From NCBI RefSeq assembly GCF_965279055.1, contig NZ_OZ257125.1, positions 3,720,001-3,784,000 on the forward strand: DNA of 64,000 nucleotides. Direction: 5' to 3'. Source of the DNA: Hydrocarboniphaga sp965279055 (GTDB lineage: Bacteria > Pseudomonadota > Gammaproteobacteria > Nevskiales > Nevskiaceae). Position numbers and translations under genes: made by a program. The number at the start of each line of letters is the position of its first letter. Position 1 is the first letter of the stretch. Below the pieces are notes generated by a model that saw nothing but the letters and a program-made list of their open reading frames with translations, was not told the origin of the DNA and did not search any database. Below, piece by piece: positions 9,582 through 18,393 of this stretch.

Positions 9582-10607
9582 GTGACGGAAACACTGTTTG
9601 CATTCGACGAGCGCAACTACCGCAACTGCCAGAACAGTTTCCGCGGCGCCCGCAACCAGGAGTATTACCTGGGCGAATATTCGATCGAGGCCGGTTCGGT
9701 GATCGACGTGCGCGCCGACAAGAAGGCCGTCGGCTCCTGCTCGATCATCCGGCTGCGCTCGAAGACGCGGCTGTTCTTCAAGCGCACCTGGGCGCATATC
9801 CGCGAAGACGCCACCGACGTCACCGTGCTGTGGTTCGTCAAGCGCGGCCGGCTGTGCGTGTCGCACCAGACCGGCCATTGCGTCGCGCGCGCCGGCGACT
9901 TCGTCATCACCAAGTCGGCGACGCCGTTTTCGATCGAATGCCAGACCGACGACGACGGCCTGCACGAAGTGTTTCACGTGATCATCCCGGCGCATTCGCT
10001 GCGCCGCTTCATTCCCCAGGACGTCAGCACCGGCTTTTCGGTGTCGGCGCGCGGTCGCGAGTTCGTCATCGCCGAGCACATCCTGACCGACATCTTCGAA
10101 GACGCAGGCGAGCTCGCCGAACACAGCTCGCAGCTGCTGATCGACAGCGCGCTGTCGGTGCTCAGCGACGCGATCAAGCGCGACGCCGCCTGCCCGGTGC
10201 GGCAGACGATCTCCGACCAGCGTCTGCAGGACGTGATGCGCTACATCGACATCCACCTGTCCGACCCGACGCTGAGTGTCGCCACGGTTGCCAAGGGCTG
10301 CGGCATTTCCGCGCGCTACCTGTCGTTCCTGTTCAAGGTCCACGGCACGCCGTTCTCGACGCTGGTCTGGGAAAAGCGGCTGAAGATGGCCAGCCTGTGG
10401 CTGGCGTCGAGCAAGCCCGGCGACATTTCGGTCAGCAAGGTCGCCTACAAGGTCGGCTTCAAGAGCGCCGCGCATTTCAGCCGGATGTTCAAGCGCAACT
10501 TCAACATGAGCCCGCGCGAATATCGGTCCGTGCCGCGCAACGGCGCGTCCGCCAAGACTCTGCCCGCCTACCAGATGCCGGCCGGCAGCGAGACCGCGCT
10601 GCAGTAG
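9582..10607 (+). CDS. AraC-family transcriptional regulator
   Basis: A 341-residue regulator. The GTG at 9582 is preferred because GCCGGAGAACTCAAG precedes it; an upstream in-frame extension lacks coding character. The N-terminal half (about 1-190) resembles the cupin-like AraC_binding_2 sensor domain. The C-terminal half (about 230-330) carries two HTHs, seen in LSVATVAKGCGISARYLSFL and VSKVAYKVGFKSAAHFSRMF, ending in the family motif MSPREYR. It sits 156 bp after the CoA-transferase and 36 bp before the P450 gene, so it is placed to control the P450/TonB-receptor group (inference). Confidence 0.92.
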   Translation: MTETLFAFDERNYRNCQNSFRGARNQEYYLGEYSIEAGSVIDVRADKKAVGSCSIIRLRSKTRLFFKRTWAHIREDATDVTVLWFVKRGRLCVSHQTGHCVARAGDFVITKSATPFSIECQTDDDGLHEVFHVIIPAHSLRRFIPQDVSTGFSVSARGREFVIAEHILTDIFEDAGELAEHSSQLLIDSALSVLSDAIKRDAACPVRQTISDQRLQDVMRYIDIHLSDPTLSVATVAKGCGISARYLSFLFKVHGTPFSTLVWEKRLKMASLWLASSKPGDISVSKVAYKVGFKSAAHFSRMFKRNFNMSPREYRSVPRNGASAKTLPAYQMPAGSETALQ

Positions 10608-10643
10608 GCCGCGCGCATCGTCAACCACACCAGAGATCGCCAA

Positions 10644-11948
10644 ATGGAATCCACGCAGGCCGGCCAGTGCCCGGCAGGGTTTGGCAAAACCGCGCTCGCC
10701 GACATGAGCCTGAGCAACCCGGCGATCGGCGCGCAGCCCACGGCCTTCTACCAGGCGATGCGCACCGAAGACCCGGTGCATTACGACGACAAGCTCGGCA
10801 TGTGGCTGGTGTCGCGCTACGACGACATCGTCACCGTGCTGCGCGATCCGCTGACCTACTCCGACAAGCACGGCTACGCCGCGCAGTACGCCAGCGGCTT
10901 CTTCGCCGAGTTCAAGGAAATCCTCGAGCGTGACGGCGGCGGCTTCTTCGCCGACGCGATCAAGGACGATCCGCCCGGCCACACTCGTGTACGCCGCCTG
11001 CTCGACAAGGCCTTCACCGCGCATCGCGTCGCGACGCTGGAGCCGGGCATCACCAGAATCATCACCGACCTGATCGAACAGCTCGCCGACAAGGCCGCCG
11101 GCGGCCAGGTCGTCGACGGCGTCAACGACTTCGCGATCCCGCTGACGATTTCGGTGATCTGCGAGCAGCTGGGCCTGGCGCAGTTCAACGCCGGCAAGAT
11201 CCAGCGCTGGTCGTCGGCGGTGACCGCGCAGATCGGCCGCATGCAGAACCGCGAGCAGATGCTGGAAAACGCGGCGCAGATCTGCGATCTGCAGAACTTC
11301 ATCATCGCCGAGATGAAGGCGCGCGAAGCGCAGCCGCGCGAGGACATGATCAGCGACCTGGTGCATGCGACGCTGGACGACGGCAGCAAGCTGGAATTCG
11401 GCGAGGCGGTGTCGCTGGTGCGTGCGCTGATCATCGCCGGCAACGACACCACCGCGACCGCGATCGGCAACCTGCTGTTCGTGCTGGCGACGCGCCCGGA
11501 AGTGGCGAAGACGCTGCAGGAATCGGTCGACGACGACCGCCTGATGAACCGCTTCGTCGAGGAGCTGCTGCGCATCGAGCCGCCGGTGCGCGGCCTGGCG
11601 AAGATGACGACCAAAGAAGTCGAACTCGGCGGCCGCAAGTTGCCGAAGGACGCGCACCTGCTGGTGCTCTACGCCTCCGGCAACGACGACGAAACCCAGT
11701 TCGCCTGCCCGCGCGACTTCGACCTGAACCGCAGCAACATCAGCAAGCACGTCGCCTTCGGTGTCGGCGTACACCGCTGCGTCGGTGCCTCGCTGTCGCG
11801 CATGGAGATCAAGGTTGCGGCGCGCGAAATCGTGCGGCGTATCAGCGATATCAAGCTGGCGATACCGGTGGATCAGATCCGCTATCAGCCGACGGTGGCG
11901 GTACGCTCGATCGAGAAGCTGCCGCTGACGTTCAGGCGGCGCGGCTGA
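10644..11948 (+). CDS. Cytochrome P450
   Basis: A 434-residue soluble bacterial (class I) P450 with no membrane anchor. The I-helix oxygen-activation motif is AGNDTT at residues 265-270. The K-helix ExxR lies in EELLRIEPP. The heme-binding loop HVAFGVGVHRCVGAS places the axial thiolate at Cys379. Class I P450s take electrons from a [2Fe-2S] ferredoxin, and one is encoded at 15488 in the same gene group. Its neighbours (SDR, TonB receptor, KstD-like flavoprotein) suggest hydroxylation of a hydrophobic polycyclic or terpenoid substrate, with the alcohol then oxidised by the SDR. The substrate is inferred from context only. Confidence 0.95.
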   Translation: MESTQAGQCPAGFGKTALADMSLSNPAIGAQPTAFYQAMRTEDPVHYDDKLGMWLVSRYDDIVTVLRDPLTYSDKHGYAAQYASGFFAEFKEILERDGGGFFADAIKDDPPGHTRVRRLLDKAFTAHRVATLEPGITRIITDLIEQLADKAAGGQVVDGVNDFAIPLTISVICEQLGLAQFNAGKIQRWSSAVTAQIGRMQNREQMLENAAQICDLQNFIIAEMKAREAQPREDMISDLVHATLDDGSKLEFGEAVSLVRALIIAGNDTTATAIGNLLFVLATRPEVAKTLQESVDDDRLMNRFVEELLRIEPPVRGLAKMTTKEVELGGRKLPKDAHLLVLYASGNDDETQFACPRDFDLNRSNISKHVAFGVGVHRCVGASLSRMEIKVAAREIVRRISDIKLAIPVDQIRYQPTVAVRSIEKLPLTFRRRG

Positions 11949-11975
11949 TTCGGAGACAGCGCCCCACTACACCCC

Positions 11976-12056
11976 GTCATTCCCGCGCAAGCGGGAATCC
12001 AGAGCAGAAAGCGCTGCTGTGGCTCTCACTGGATTCCCGCTTACGCGGGAATGACA
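11976..12056. repeat. Inverted repeat, family D (GTCATTCCCGC type)
   Basis: Arms GTCATTCCCGCGCAAGCGGG and CCCGCTTACGCGGGAATGAC, with AATCCAG/CTGGATT inside, separated by about 30 bp. It lies between the P450 and SDR genes. A second copy is at 27361-27440. Confidence 0.9.
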
Positions 12057-12072
12057 AAATGCGGAGTTGCCC

Positions 12073-12912
12073 GTGCCCCAGGAACTAGCCGGAAAAGTAG
12101 CCATCGTCACCGGCGCCGTCGGCGGCATCGGCCGTGCGACCGTGGAGTTGTTTGTCGCCGAAGGCGCGCACGTGGTGCTCGCCGACGTCGACACCCAGCA
12201 GGGCGAGGCATTCGCCGCGCAGTTCGGCGCTGCTGCCGTGTTCAAACGCTGCGACGTGTCCAATGGCGACGACGTCAAGGCGCTGGTCGCATTCGCGGTG
12301 TCGCATTTCGGCGGCCTGCACATCATGTTCAACAACGCCGGCATCTCCGGCGCGCAGTACCCGCGTTTTCTCGACGACGATCTGCAGGATTTTCAGCGCG
12401 TGATCGGCATCAACCTGTTCGGCGTGATGGCCGGCAGCCAGGCCGCAGCAAAGCACATGGCGAAAAACGGCGGCGGCGTGATCATCAACAACGCCTCGAT
12501 CGCCGGCGTGCTGCCCGGCCAGGCGCTGATGAGCTACCGCGCCAGCAAGGCCGCGGTGATCATGTTCAGCAAGTCCAGCGCGATCGACTTCGCCGAGTAC
12601 GGCATCCGCGTGAATTGCCTTGCACCAGGCCATATCCGCACGCCGCTGACCTCGTTCGCGCCGCCCGATGCAGCGCCCGAAGTCGCGGCGCGAGTGAAAG
12701 CCGCGGTCGGCGCGGCCTTCGACATCAACCAGCCGCTGAAGCGCACCGGCTACCCGGTCGACGTCGCCAACGTCGTGCTGTTCCTGGCCAGCGATCGCGC
12801 GGCCCAGATCACCGGCGTGGTGCTGCCGGTCGACGGCGGCATCACGGCCGGCGACCCGGTGAATCACCTGAGCGAGATCCAGGCGGCACGCGCCAGGGCG
12901 CTGTCGCTGTAA
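12073..12912 (+). CDS. Short-chain dehydrogenase/reductase (SDR)
   Basis: A 279-residue classical SDR. The GTG at 12073 is chosen because GGAG sits 6 bp upstream; a TTG at 12067 is too close to that site. The NAD(P)-binding TGAVGGIGRAT motif, FNNAGISG, and the catalytic Ser (NNASIAG) with YxxxK (SYRASKAAV) are all present. The C-terminal LPVDGGITAG is typical of 3-oxoacyl reductase/hydroxysteroid dehydrogenase-like SDRs. An Asp after the second strand (VVLADVDTQ) favours NAD(H) over NADP(H), by the usual family rule. It lies between the P450 and a TonB receptor and may oxidise the P450 product. Confidence 0.92.
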   Translation: MPQELAGKVAIVTGAVGGIGRATVELFVAEGAHVVLADVDTQQGEAFAAQFGAAAVFKRCDVSNGDDVKALVAFAVSHFGGLHIMFNNAGISGAQYPRFLDDDLQDFQRVIGINLFGVMAGSQAAAKHMAKNGGGVIINNASIAGVLPGQALMSYRASKAAVIMFSKSSAIDFAEYGIRVNCLAPGHIRTPLTSFAPPDAAPEVAARVKAAVGAAFDINQPLKRTGYPVDVANVVLFLASDRAAQITGVVLPVDGGITAGDPVNHLSEIQAARARALSL

Positions 12913-12988
12913 GGCGGCTCAAAAAAATAAAGCACAAGCGGCAACAAGCCGCGAAAACGTGGATCGACGGGGACTGGGAGAGATAACC

Positions 12989-15451
12989 GTGAGCACAAAA
13001 GCAGATGTGGTCTTGAGTCGTAAAACAACCTCGACATCGGTTGCGCTGGCCGCGCTGATGTCGCTGCTGCCGGCCGCGGCGGCCGCACAAGAGGCCACGA
13101 CGGATGCCGCAACGCCGGCAACCGAACCGGCGGCGACGGAACCGACGGCGGTCCGCGGCGACGACATCGAGGAAGTCACTGTCACAGCGCGGCGCCAGGC
13201 CGAAAGCCTGGAGAAAGTGCCGACTTCGATCACCGCGCTCGGCGCCGCGGCGCTGGAGGCGCAAGGCATCAGTTCGCAGGCCGACCTGCAGCTTTCGGTG
13301 CCCGGCCTGACTGTGCGCCAGACCCAGGGCTCGAACTCGCTGACGTTCTCGATCCGCGGCCAGACCGTCGACGCCTTCACCGGCTCGCGCACCGCGGTCG
13401 TGCCCTACTTCAACGAAGTGCAGCTGGGCGGCGGCGGCGCCTCGACTTTCTTCGACCTCGAATCGATCCAGGTGCTGAAAGGCCCGCAAGGCACCTTGTT
13501 CGGCCGCAACACCACCGGCGGCGCGGTGCTGTATACCTCGGCCAAGCCGGACGAAGAATTCGGCGGCTACGTCAAATATCGCGGCGGCAGCTACGACCTC
13601 AGCGAAGGCCAGGCCGCGATCAATATTCCGCTGTTCGACAAGACCCTGCTGCTGCGCCTCGCCGGCGACGCGATCTATCAGCAGGGTTTTCAGCACAACG
13701 AATACGACGGCCGCGATCTGGGCCAGGTCGACCGCAAGAGCGGCCGCCTCAGCGCGCTGTGGCGGCCGCTCGACAAGCTCGAAAACTCGCTGGTGTTCGA
13801 AGCCGACAGTATCAAGGGCACCAGCACCGCGACGCGGCTGCGCACCGTCAACCGCGGCCATATCGATCCGAATACCTTCGGCATCGTCTGCGACGATCCT
13901 AACGTGGTGAACTGCGCCAGCGACGCGCTGTTCAGCCCCGGCGTCGACGCCTACTACGGCCCCGGCTTCTGGGATTCCTACATCGCGGCGCACCCGAACC
14001 TGAATCCGGCCGGCATCGCCGCCTACCTCGACCAGGATTCGCCGAAGCTCGGCTTCTGGGACGCCAACGAAGTCGCGCCGGTGTTTCACGACGAGGACGA
14101 CGTGCTGGTCTCCAACGCGACCAGCTATCAGCTCAGCGACAAGATCAAGCTGAAGAACATCTTCGGCTACGCCAGGTCCGACACGCGCGACCTCGGCAGC
14201 TCGGTCGGCGCGCCCTACGCCGTGTTCTACTCGGCGAACCTGTCGCTGGACGAGTTCGGCAATCACGTCGAAAACCGCAGCGTTTCCGACGAAGTGCAGC
14301 TGCAGGGCCTGGCCTTCGACGACGCGCTGAACTACATCGTCGGCGCCTACTACCAGAAGGAAGTGGCGAAGACGCTGTTCCCACAGGTCTACTTCGACTA
14401 CTCGCCGGTGCAGCTCGGCAGCAGTGTCGACAGCCACTTCCAGATCGAGGACGAGACGCCGGCGGTGTTCGCACAGGGCACGTATGCGCTCACCCAGAAA
14501 CTGAGCTTCACCGCCGGCGCGCGCTACACCTGGGAGTCGGTCAACATCCACCAGCTCGAAGGCAGCTCGAATCTGGCCGACCCGACGCAGCCGGTGCGCC
14601 AGAGCACGCACGACAGCGATCCGAGCTGGACGCTGGGCCTGTCCTACCAGGCCACCGACGACCTGCTGCTGTACCTGACGCACCGGCGCAGCTGGCGCAG
14701 CGGCGGTTTCAACGGCACCGCGCCGCCGACCGTCGCCGGCGTCGACGGCCTGACCAACCAGTTCAAGCCCGAGACCACGTACGACGTCGAGCTCGGCGCC
14801 AAGTTTGCCGGCCGCCTGCTCGATCGCCCGGTGCGCGCCAACGTCGCCGTATTCAACCAGTGGATCGACGACATCCAGCGCGCCGAATTCCCCGATCCGC
14901 CGGGCCCGGCCAGCTCGATCGCCTACACCGTCAACGTGCCGAAAGCGCAGGTTTCCGGCCTGGAAATGGATCTGACGATCAAGCCTTTCCCGCGGCTGGA
15001 AACCGGCCTGTCCGGCGCCTGGACCTATGCGCGTTTCATGGACGGCCACGACACTGCAGAAGTCTTCGGCACCACCTACGTGTTCGGCCCTTACGCCGAC
15101 ACGCCGCGCGCATCGGGCTCGGTGTACGCCAGCCTGCTGCTGCCGACGCCCGAAGCCTGGGGCACGATGGATCTGCGCGCCGATCTCTACGGCCAGACCC
15201 CGATGTATTTCTCCAACAACAACTCGACGATCACGCCCGGCACCGAAATCCCCGGCTACGGCATCGTCAACCTGCGCTACAGCTGGCAGGACCTGTTCGG
15301 TTCGCATTTCTCGCTGGCCGCCTATGCGCGCAACCTGACCGACAAGGAGTACTACGCCGGCGGCTTCGCGCTGACCGCGTCGCTGGGCGTGAACTCCACG
15401 GCCGTCGGCTCGCCGCGCATGTTCGGCGCCGAGCTGAACTACGATTTCTGA
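12989..15451 (+). CDS. TonB-dependent outer-membrane receptor
   Basis: An 820-residue receptor. The GTG at 12989 follows GGGAGAGATAACC and gives a signal peptide that ends in LLPAAAAAQE. A TonB-box-like segment (DDIEEVTVTARRQ) precedes the plug domain (about 60-170), which has the usual LEKVPTSITALG and VLKGPQGTLFGRNTTGG motifs. The rest is a 22-strand barrel ending in an aromatic residue (ELNYDF). It is the likely import route for the compound oxidised by the P450 and KstD-like enzymes around it. Receptors of this type (EEVTVTARR plug) are common in sphingomonads and Nevskiales for bulky hydrophobic substrates. Confidence 0.93.
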   Translation: MSTKADVVLSRKTTSTSVALAALMSLLPAAAAAQEATTDAATPATEPAATEPTAVRGDDIEEVTVTARRQAESLEKVPTSITALGAAALEAQGISSQADLQLSVPGLTVRQTQGSNSLTFSIRGQTVDAFTGSRTAVVPYFNEVQLGGGGASTFFDLESIQVLKGPQGTLFGRNTTGGAVLYTSAKPDEEFGGYVKYRGGSYDLSEGQAAINIPLFDKTLLLRLAGDAIYQQGFQHNEYDGRDLGQVDRKSGRLSALWRPLDKLENSLVFEADSIKGTSTATRLRTVNRGHIDPNTFGIVCDDPNVVNCASDALFSPGVDAYYGPGFWDSYIAAHPNLNPAGIAAYLDQDSPKLGFWDANEVAPVFHDEDDVLVSNATSYQLSDKIKLKNIFGYARSDTRDLGSSVGAPYAVFYSANLSLDEFGNHVENRSVSDEVQLQGLAFDDALNYIVGAYYQKEVAKTLFPQVYFDYSPVQLGSSVDSHFQIEDETPAVFAQGTYALTQKLSFTAGARYTWESVNIHQLEGSSNLADPTQPVRQSTHDSDPSWTLGLSYQATDDLLLYLTHRRSWRSGGFNGTAPPTVAGVDGLTNQFKPETTYDVELGAKFAGRLLDRPVRANVAVFNQWIDDIQRAEFPDPPGPASSIAYTVNVPKAQVSGLEMDLTIKPFPRLETGLSGAWTYARFMDGHDTAEVFGTTYVFGPYADTPRASGSVYASLLLPTPEAWGTMDLRADLYGQTPMYFSNNNSTITPGTEIPGYGIVNLRYSWQDLFGSHFSLAAYARNLTDKEYYAGGFALTASLGVNSTAVGSPRMFGAELNYDF

Positions 15452-15487
15452 TCTTCAACGCGGCAGCGCAACACGGAGAGTCGATTC

Positions 15488-15817
15488 ATGCGTGGCATCA
15501 AGGTGGTCCTGGTTCAAAACGACGGCGAAGCGCGCGTCATCGACAACGCGCCGATCGGCACCACGCTGATGGAAGTCGGCCGCAATGCCGGCGTCGACGG
15601 CATCCTCGGCGACTGCGGCGGCGGCTGTTCCTGCGCCACCTGCCATGTCTATGTCGATGCCGACTGGCAGGCCAGGGTCGGTGCCGCCGACGAGGTCGAG
15701 ATCGCGACGCTGGACATGGTCTCGCACATCGTCAAACCCAGCAGCCGGCTGTCCTGCCAGATCGTGCTCGGTGAACAGCTGGATGGCCTGAAAGTCACCG
15801 TCGCGCCGCTGGATTGA
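15488..15817 (+). CDS. [2Fe-2S] ferredoxin, putidaredoxin/adrenodoxin type
   Basis: A 109-residue plant/vertebrate-type ferredoxin fold. The cluster ligands are visible as C-x5-C-x2-C-x37-C: Cys43, Cys49, Cys52 and Cys90, in GDCGGGCSCATCH and SSRLSCQI. Cys47 is an extra cysteine within the loop. Spacing and context match the electron donors of class I P450s, so it probably serves the P450 at 10644. The corresponding NAD(P)H-ferredoxin reductase is not obvious nearby. GGAG (15476-15479) lies just upstream of the ATG. Confidence 0.95.
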   Translation: MRGIKVVLVQNDGEARVIDNAPIGTTLMEVGRNAGVDGILGDCGGGCSCATCHVYVDADWQARVGAADEVEIATLDMVSHIVKPSSRLSCQIVLGEQLDGLKVTVAPLD

Positions 15818-15842
15818 AAGCAGCGGCTTGTGGAGAAAAAGC

Positions 15843-17564
15843 ATGAGCAGCAATGAAAGCTATGACGTGATCGTGATCGGCTCCGGCGCCGCCGGTGCGA
15901 TGGCCGCACTGCGTGCCAGGGAACTCGGCCTGTCGGTGCTGATCGTCGAGAAGGCGCACAAGTATGGCGGCACCTCGGCCACCTCCGGCGGCGTGCTATG
16001 GGTGCCCGACCATCAGCTGGCGCCGAATGACGACAGCCGCGACAGGACCATGGAGTATCTGAACGCGGTGATGAGCGGGCCGATACAGCGCGACCGCTTG
16101 GCCGCGTATCTCGACGCCGCGCCGCAGATGGTGCGCTTCATGAAAACGGTCGGCATTCCGGTCAACGTCGCCGCCTGGCCGGACTACTATCCGCATGCGC
16201 CGAGCGCGCGCGGCGACCGCTCGCTGATCTGCGACACTTTCGACGGCCGCGAACTCGGCGACACGCAGTTCCCGCTGATGCGCGAGCAGTACAACCGCTT
16301 CAAGGTGTTCGGCCGCTACTCGATGGACGTGATGGAGTTCTTCTCGATCTCGACGCGCGCCAAGGGCTGGGTACTGACCTTCATCAAGATGTTCCTGCGT
16401 TACTGGACCGATTTCGGCACGCGCAAGCTGACCGCGCGCGACCGCCGCTTCACGATGGGCGCGGCGATGATGGGCTGGCTGTACAAGGCGGTGTTCAAGC
16501 GCGGCATCGAAGTACGCCTGGATACGCGTCTCGACTCGCTGCTGATGAGCGGCAACTCGGTCGGCGGCGTCACGGTCGTTCACTACGGGCGCCGGTACGA
16601 CATCGGCGCGCGCAAGGGCGTGGTGCTGTGCGCCGGCGGCTTCGAATGGAACCAGGAACTGCGCGAGCGCTTTTTCCCGGTGCCGGGCCTGACCCGCCAC
16701 AGCAGTTCGCCGGAAGACGCCAACCGCGGCGACGCGCTGATCGCCGGCATGGACATCGGCGCCGCCACCGAGCACACCGAGTCCGGCTGGTGGATCCCGA
16801 CGATGCAGATGCCGATGGCGAGCGCCTCGAACTTCGAGGAGATCCATCAGGCCGCGTTCGACGTCGGCCGCCCGCACAGCGTGGCGGTGAATCGCCTCGG
16901 CCTGCGCTTCGTCGACGAAGCCTGCGGCTACGACGACTTCGGCAAGGCGATGGTCGCGGATCAGCTGAAGACCGGCGCGAACACGCCATGCTGGCTGGTG
17001 TTCGACGCGACATTCCGCGAGAAATTCTCCGCTGGCGGCATCATGCCGACGATCCTGATGCCGGACAAAAAGATTCCGCCGGACTGGTGGGATCACTACC
17101 TCTTCCGCGCCGACAGCGTCGATGCGCTGGCCGCGAGGATTCATCTGCCCGCCGATGCGCTGAAGCGGACCATCGCCAACATGAACGGGTATGCGAGGAC
17201 CGGTGTCGATCCGGAATACGGCCGCGGCAACAACGCCTACGACCAGATGTTCGGCGACTGGAACGTCAAGCCCAATCCCTGCCTCGGGTCCATCGACAAG
17301 CCGCCGTATTACGCGCTGCCGATCAACCTCGGCGACCTCGGCACCAAGGGCGGCCTGAAGGCCGATGCGCAGGCGCGCGTGCTCGACGGCAACGGCCGAC
17401 CGATTCCAGGCCTGTACGCGGCCGGCAACAACGCCGGCAGCCCCTTCGGCAACTGCTATCCGGGCGCCGGCGGCACCATCGGCCCGGCACTGACTTTCGG
17501 CTTTGTCGCGGCGAATCACATCGCCGCGCAGGCGGCATCCGGCGAGATCAGCGCCGCGGCGTAG
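15843..17564 (+). CDS. FAD-dependent dehydrogenase, 3-ketosteroid delta1-dehydrogenase/fumarate reductase-like
   Basis: A 573-residue flavoprotein of the FAD_binding_2 family. The ATG at 15843 lies 25 bp after the ferredoxin stop. The N-terminal dinucleotide fold is YDVIVIGSGAAGAMAALRA, followed by VEKAHKYGGTSATSGG. The C-terminal FAD signature is FGNCYPGAGGTIGPALTFG. This arrangement is shared by 3-ketosteroid-delta1- and delta4-dehydrogenases and related alpha,beta-desaturases. With the P450, ferredoxin, SDR and receptor it suggests degradation of a steroid-like or other cyclic ketone. Substrate specificity cannot be decided by eye. Confidence 0.88.
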   Translation: MSSNESYDVIVIGSGAAGAMAALRARELGLSVLIVEKAHKYGGTSATSGGVLWVPDHQLAPNDDSRDRTMEYLNAVMSGPIQRDRLAAYLDAAPQMVRFMKTVGIPVNVAAWPDYYPHAPSARGDRSLICDTFDGRELGDTQFPLMREQYNRFKVFGRYSMDVMEFFSISTRAKGWVLTFIKMFLRYWTDFGTRKLTARDRRFTMGAAMMGWLYKAVFKRGIEVRLDTRLDSLLMSGNSVGGVTVVHYGRRYDIGARKGVVLCAGGFEWNQELRERFFPVPGLTRHSSSPEDANRGDALIAGMDIGAATEHTESGWWIPTMQMPMASASNFEEIHQAAFDVGRPHSVAVNRLGLRFVDEACGYDDFGKAMVADQLKTGANTPCWLVFDATFREKFSAGGIMPTILMPDKKIPPDWWDHYLFRADSVDALAARIHLPADALKRTIANMNGYARTGVDPEYGRGNNAYDQMFGDWNVKPNPCLGSIDKPPYYALPINLGDLGTKGGLKADAQARVLDGNGRPIPGLYAAGNNAGSPFGNCYPGAGGTIGPALTFGFVAANHIAAQAASGEISAAA

Positions 17565-17567
17565 CGC

Positions 17568-18281
17568 TTACTCCAGGCCTTTCTTGCCCGGCGCCCAGTA
17601 CGCGTGATTGCGGATGCGCCGTTGCGGGATGCCGGCACGGCGCAGGGCCTTGTACAGGCGCTGGATCGCCGGCGCACGGCCGGTCAGTGCGGCGCCGGCT
17701 TCCGCATTCGCCTGCAAGGCCGCGATCAGGCGCTGCGCGCAGTCGTCGAGCTGGCGCTCGTCGGCCTCGCGCTGCAGCAGCATCGCATCGCCAATGCCCA
17801 GCGCCCGCAGCGCGAGCTGCGTTTCGGCGACCGAGGCGACTTCCAGCACGATGCGCGCACGCGCATCGATATCGCGCAGCGCCATCGCCGTGCTCAGCGA
17901 GGTCTCGTCGCCGAACAGCACCGCCGGGGCGGCGACCGTGCGCAGATCGATCGCGCCGCGCGGGCCGCGAATCTGGCAGTCGTCGCCGGCTTCAACCGTG
18001 GCAGCCCAGAGCGAGGCCGGACCGTCGCCGTGCAGGTAGGCGACGAAGTCGACCTGGCCGCGTTCGCCGTCCCATTGCGACGGCGTATAGCAGCGCTTGT
18101 GCCAGCCCGGCAGCATCAGCCGCACGGTGTCGCCCGGCGTCCAGTCGCGGCCACACAGGTTCTCGCCTTCGAGCCGGATGCGGCGATAGTGCTCGCCCAG
18201 TACCTGCACGTCGGCGACGCGTGCGCTGCGCGTGAGCAGGCCCAGCGCGGCACTTTCGATCAGATTGCGTGATGTCGACAT
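17568..18281 (-). CDS. Siderophore-interacting-protein-type FAD-binding oxidoreductase
   Basis: A 237-residue protein starting at the ATG at 18281 (MSTSRNLIESAALG). A longer frame through the upstream palindrome is rejected as repeat translation. FAD-binding features of the SIP family (PF08021/PF04954) are HKRCYTPSQWD, the segment FVAYLHGDGPASLWA, and QIRGPRGAID. The C-terminus ends in the family-like NHAYWAPGKKG. SIP proteins are NAD(P)H-dependent ferric-siderophore reductases. No siderophore genes are nearby, so it may instead serve as flavin reductase for the ferredoxin/P450 (inference). It is convergent with the KstD-like gene, 3 bp from its stop. Confidence 0.8.
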   Translation of the reverse strand: MSTSRNLIESAALGLLTRSARVADVQVLGEHYRRIRLEGENLCGRDWTPGDTVRLMLPGWHKRCYTPSQWDGERGQVDFVAYLHGDGPASLWAATVEAGDDCQIRGPRGAIDLRTVAAPAVLFGDETSLSTAMALRDIDARARIVLEVASVAETQLALRALGIGDAMLLQREADERQLDDCAQRLIAALQANAEAGAALTGRAPAIQRLYKALRRAGIPQRRIRNHAYWAPGKKGLE

Positions 18282-18324
18282 GCGGCCAGTATCGACGCTA
18301 GTCGATCGGTAGAAAAGCCGGCCC

Positions 18325-18391
18325 GCGGACTGGAGCGGGCTTGCCCGCGACCGAGACCTCGCAGGGTCGCGGGCAAGCCCGCTCCTACAGG
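18325..18391. repeat. REP-type inverted repeat, family C
   Basis: Arms GGAGCGGGCTTGCCCGCGAC and GTCGCGGGCAAGCCCGCTCC. This is the GTAGGAGCGGGCTTGCCCGCG element well known from pseudomonads and xanthomonads. It sits between the oxidoreductase gene and the 3' end of the indolepyruvate oxidoreductase gene. Other copies are at 53105 and 60995. Confidence 0.92.
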
Positions 18392-18393
18392 CT

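Noticed and set aside
8499..11774. Very long open frame on the minus strand (over 1000 codons) opposite the CoA-transferase, AraC and P450 genes
   Set aside because: High-GC DNA gives long antisense frames. The translation is rich in Arg, Gln, His and Val with no family motifs, and well-supported genes occupy the other strand.
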